Shown in pieces: positions 60,499-64,000 of a stretch of DNA of 64,000 nt. The notes under the pieces are model-generated. The model was not told the origin of the DNA and did not search any database. It worked only from the letters and a program-made list of their open reading frames with translations. Numbering within the stretch: position 1 is the stretch's first letter; each line of letters opens with the position of its first letter. A program made the translations under genes and the position numbers. The stretch is from Helopsaltes ochotensis (Eukaryota > Chordata > Aves > Passeriformes > Locustellidae), in the NCBI GenBank assembly GCA_013400155.1, contig VXBM01000332.1:426526-490525 (forward strand), given 5' to 3'.

Positions 60499-60565
60499 CT
60501 TTCTCTTCTTTTTTTTCTTCTTTCTCTCTCTCTCTTTTTTTTTTTCTTTTTTTTTTTTTCTTTTT
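60499..60565 (+). repeat. 67-bp uninterrupted pyrimidine tract
   Basis: Every base from 60499 to 60565 is C or T, including a CTCTCTCTCTC core and T12 runs. It can form triplex (H-DNA). Opposite-strand frames rich in Lys/Arg/Glu here are artefacts of the tract. Confidence 0.9.
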
Positions 60566-62030
60566 GCTAAAAGCTTTGTGTATGTACCCACAGTCTGACA
60601 ACCAAATGGGTCTGCCTTTCTCTTTTTTTTCCCCTCCAATATGTGGATTGCTTCTAATTCTGTCAGTCAAATGGAGCAGCAGTTTCGGGAGGGGAGTGAT
60701 TAAGGTTCCCTCGGAATAAAGGGCTGCATGCTGTGCCTCCGCTATTCATCAGCAATGGGGATGGAAGAGCAATTCCAGGCTCTTGAATAACTGGATTTTT
60801 TCAAACATACAAAACACACCTTAGAAATACTCTACCAGCAAAGCGCACAGTCTCCAAGTGCCATGCTTATTTTCTGTTTATTCGTGCTTTATTTTCAGTT
60901 TTCACCCCACTCAGCCCGAGTGCTTGACTCCAGACTCCCCCAGCAAAGCACTTGGCAGTTCCTTAATTGTGCTTAACTCGCTAAACCCCAACGATTTAAG
61001 CTTCTGCTTAAAGTAAAGCCTTTGTTACATACTTTGTTAAAAGATTCTTCATTATTAGATCTGAGTCTACGGTGTTGGTCATTTATGGGGAGCAAAAAAC
61101 GCAGAGTAGGCAATCCTGCAGCATTTCCCAAACCAGTGTCAATTTAACAAAATAGTTGTGTAAGGAAAAAAAAAATTTAAAAGGTGGAATGTTTTTTAAG
61201 GTGTTTTAAAGCAAGCTGCCAGTTCGCAATTTCTCCCAGAATTATTTACAAGTGTTTAAAACCCCCTTAAATTTTTAAACCCCCTTTTTATTTATAGTCA
61301 AACAGTATCTTTTATTTGATCTCAGATATTTTGTTTCCTTTTCGACTCCCCAAGTATTTTTGACAATCATTTAAAGTTTCTCTGAAATGGAAATGCAGCT
61401 GGGGCTTACTGAGGAGTCAGGGAGTCTGTTGCAGGTAATGGATTCACAGTCCCCCAGATATCAGTCCAGCACCACTGTCATAATACCCTCTTCTTCATGC
61501 AGTTAAGATGAAAAATACAGATGATAAATTGTACTCCTGCATACCAAGGGATGGTGGGGGTCCTCAGAGACCGAGCGTTTGTTGAAATGCAAGATATCCC
61601 TTCTTGATTCCCCACTCTGTTTTATGGTGTGGCAAATTTATTATGGAGATAATATTCAATGCCCACACTTTACTGAATTTAAATCGAGGAGAACTTATCC
61701 AGGTCAGGGTTTTTTTTTTTTATTTTCCCTCGTCACTTTTAATGTCTGCAAACATGCTGTCTGTGTGAGTGCCTGTACCAGCGTGTCCGCTGCGTTTGCC
61801 AAGGTACAATGGAGGGAACACTTGGGTGCCACACGGTAAATGTTTCATGAAAAGAGTATCTAAAACCATCCGAGACTGTCTGCTCTGCACTCAAATGCAG
61901 GACATTATTTCATGATTCCCTGTGATCCCCTTGGCATTGTAATTCTAAACTGTGCAAAGAGAAGTGGATGAAGGTGGATTACAAATTCTAGGCTGTATAA
62001 AGGACCTGTAATTATTTGTTAAACTGTCGT
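60566..62030. promoter_or_regulatory. Repeat-free candidate regulatory block
   Basis: Sustained sequence without repeats or convincing frames. The most conserved-looking parts are 60690-60800, 60840-61110 and 61840-62010. A doubled motif TTAAACCCCCTT occurs near 61257-61287 with an 18-bp period. Called from texture only; boundaries are arbitrary. Confidence 0.35.
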
Positions 62031-63019
62031 GTTTAGTCTCCTGTTCTGCTGTCTCCAGCCTGGGCCGGGCAGTGTTTTCCAGTTTAACTCCCTGGTTGTT
62101 TTACTGGTGTATAAGGACAACACGTGCCTCCTTCTGCTTTCTCACAGGCTTGCAGATAAGATTTCTCCTTCAAATCCCAGGGATGGCCTGAGAGTGTCTG
62201 CAGGCAGAGGATAATTGCCTGTGGGATACAAGCTCCAGTCCCATGCTGGGCTGATTGGACACTTTTTGACCTGACAGCAGCAGACATTTCTGTATGAGCA
62301 CGATGTCTCCAGACATCTTCTCATGGGCTTTTTTGTTGGTTGGTTTGGTTTTTTTTTCTTTTGTTCTTGTTTCCCCTCAGACACAATTGAATTTGTTTTG
62401 CTTCAAGGTAGAATTTCCCCTATAATGCAAAAAAAAAGTATCTCCTTCTCTGTCCACCCTTCCTTTCTCAGATAATGAGTCCCCTGCTTCATCTGGAGAT
62501 GTGTGTGTATGTATCTATACCTATGTATGGATTTACCTACATGTATATTCTTCCTTTACCCTGTTCCACAGTGATTTAAAATAGCAACCCTTTGCCAGTC
62601 TCTCCTCTCCCACCAGAGACAGGTAGGGTTATTTTGGAAGGTGCGAGGGTTGTTTGTTTTAACTTTTCTTTAAGTCACCAGAATGGTGTTAAATATAATT
62701 TCCATGAAATGCTCCAAACCCACTGCATTTGCCTGGGTGTATTGTTTTTCAGGCTCTCTCCCACCTCTAATCAGCTATGATTCGGCACAGTTGGCAGTCT
62801 CTGCTCAGCAAGCAGACTGTCTGAATCACAACTCAGCCCTAGAAAGGATGGTCTTTCTAGGTCAGGGCTAAATATACTGACTATGGGGGTGAGCATGGAA
62901 AAGTTCCCGTTGCAGCTGCTACCCTGCACTGAGTCTGCAGGGATAAAACTCCCCACCTTGACAGCACGTTGTGAGGCTTCACTCGCTGGGATGTGAAAGG
63001 GGAAGAGGGAAAAGTCCCG
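62031..63019. other. Unique noncoding sequence
   Basis: No gene. A TATG/TGTA-rich patch lies at 62500-62550 and an A8 run near 62430. Short frames overlap on both strands. Confidence 0.5.
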
Positions 63020-63550
63020 TGGAGTCCCTGCCCCACAGCAGCGAGGGCCTTTGGGGCCGTGGCATCCGGGAGCGGCTCCGAGCAGCCTCGCCAGGGCTCT
63101 GAGCTGATGGAAAAAGGGCATGGGAGCAGTCCCTGCCACCTTGGCATGAGCTGGGCCCATGCCCAGACTTTACCTTGCTCTTTCCTGGGCCTGACAGCTG
63201 GTGGGATCAGCAGGGCTGGGTTCCCCTCCCCTCTGTGCCTGCCAGGCAGGGCGCCCTGGGAAGGTGTGCCTGCAGGATGCTGCTCGTTCTCCATCCTCAG
63301 GCAGGGTGGGACAGCCACCAGAGCTTGCCCTGATCTGAAGGACACTTCCAGGATGGCTGGCGGGTGAGGAAAGCCAGCCCTGTGCTGCAGAGGGGGTTCT
63401 GGTGACATCCTCTGGGTGAGGATGCCCCGGAGCTGGGGGAGCAGCAGGGCACAGGCGGGGAGAGCCCAGCGCTTCCCTCGGGCCCGGGTTTGCGCGGAGC
63501 CCTCGGAGGCTCGGCAGCTGTGGAAACAGAGCGCTCACCACATCTCCCTC
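63020..63550. promoter_or_regulatory. GC-rich block with CpG clusters
   Basis: CpG is concentrated at 63025-63095 and 63425-63535 (for example CCCGGGTTTGCGCGGAGCC). Overlapping frames up to 175 codons run on the minus strand and 124 on the plus, with no domain. This could be a promoter-type island near a gene beyond the window, or simply a GC-rich patch. Confidence 0.45.
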
Positions 63551-63760
63551 CAGCCTGGTCCAGCTACTCCTCCGGCCCAGGGCTGACACTTGGCAATCTG
63601 GCTGGAAAAATTAGAGCACAAATCCATGTGCTGTTTGAAGTCAGTAATGAAACAAACTCCCGTTTCCAGGAGTGGGACTGCATTTCCATTGGCCCCTTCC
63701 TATTAATTCTGTAATACCATTTTTCATTTTTATATAACACAACCAGCCTCCTGCAAGAGT
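63551..63760. other. Unique noncoding sequence
   Basis: AT-rich unique sequence leading into the terminal repeat. A T12 run lies at 63760-63771. Confidence 0.5.
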
Positions 63761-63771
63761 TTTTTTTTTTT

Positions 63772-64000
63772 CTTGGGGGAATTTTGGGCTGAATTTTGGG
63801 CTGAATTTGGGGAATTTTCCTGAATTTTTTTTCATTTTTCGGGGAATTTTTTGGGAATTTTCCAGATTTTTTTTATATTTTTGGGGCAATTCTTTTTTTA
63901 ATTTTTGGGAATATTTTTTTAAAATTTTTTGGGAAATTTTGGGCTGAAATTTTGGGAATTTTCCTAAATTTTGGGGGGATTTTTTGGGGAATATTTTGAA
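63772..64000 (+). repeat. Degenerate G/T-rich satellite-like array, truncated by window end
   Basis: From about 63772 the sequence is built from variants of GGGAATTTT, GGGCTGAATTTT and TTTTGGGGAATTTTCC. The phrase GGGCTGAA recurs at 63787, 63799 and near 63950, and AATTTTCCTGAATTT near 63815 and 63955. No fixed period holds for long, so it is a decayed or fast-evolving array. It continues past 64000. Lys/Phe-rich minus-strand frames (63641-63889) are artefacts. Confidence 0.85.

Noticed and set aside
60477..60719. Ser/Phe-rich plus frame and Lys/Arg/Glu-rich minus frame
   Set aside because: Translation of the pyrimidine tract at 60499-60565.
62881..63408. 175-codon minus-strand frame in GC-rich DNA
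   Set aside because: GC-rich sequence has few stops; frames on the opposite strand overlap and no domain appears.
63641..63889. Lys/Phe/Pro-rich minus-strand frame
   Set aside because: Translation of the degenerate GGGAATTTT array.
1..64000. Endogenous retrovirus or solo LTR
   Set aside because: I saw no paired LTRs, primer-binding site, polypurine tract or gag/pol motif; a diverged solo LTR could be missed by eye.
1..64000. Bacterial, phage or CRISPR features
   Set aside because: No regularly spaced identical repeats, operons or ribosome binding sites; CR1 repeats and low coding density indicate a vertebrate nuclear genome.

Overview
The window reads as a gene-poor stretch of a vertebrate nuclear genome, most likely a bird and possibly a songbird. 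The clearest evidence is repeat content. At least six fragments resemble CR1 LINEs, the main avian/reptilian retrotransposon. They include 3' tails ending in the AGGTCCCTTC...GATTCTGTGG type and degraded endonuclease and reverse-transcriptase pieces. There are also a few very old MIR-like SINE fragments, no mammalian Alu/L1/B1-type elements, and low overall repeat density. A 90-N run at 36841-36930 shows this is draft assembly. The species assignment is inference.

I find no protein-coding gene I can support. Open frames are short, overlap on both strands and lack recognisable domains; the longest is 242 codons at 59759-60487. No tRNA, rRNA, CRISPR, operon or plasmid/phage feature is visible. 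The window is best read as intergenic or deep-intronic sequence of a gene desert.

Layout. 1-2830: unique sequence, a CpG island (about 1205-1620) with a strong hairpin, then an AT-rich candidate regulatory element. 2831-12300: mostly featureless, with one CR1 relic on the minus strand (8750-9485). 12340-12545: an AT-rich element with three perfect POU octamers. 12546-28950: unremarkable, with two CR1 3' tails (15656-15880, 18258-18434), small tandem repeats and several candidate noncoding elements. 28955-32700: the densest run of low-repeat AT-rich sequence with palindromes and octamers. 32701-45330: CR1 pieces (34356-34740, 40000-40620), MIR-like pieces, the gap, microsatellites, a 42-bp minisatellite (44556-44765) and a palindromic repeat (45239-45325). 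45331-58760: mixed sequence with candidate elements at 49940-50345, 53270-53650 and 55900-56960, and two more CR1 relics. 58760-62030: candidate regulatory sequence with three perfect inverted repeats in about 190 bp (59480-59667). 62031-64000: GC-rich sequence, then a G/T-rich satellite-like array running off the end.

If the desert has a function, the most plausible one is long-range cis-regulation of a flanking developmental gene. This rests on AT-rich, repeat-poor islands carrying homeodomain, POU and forkhead-like words. Conservation could not be tested here, so all regulatory calls are hypotheses. No previously undescribed protein system was found.
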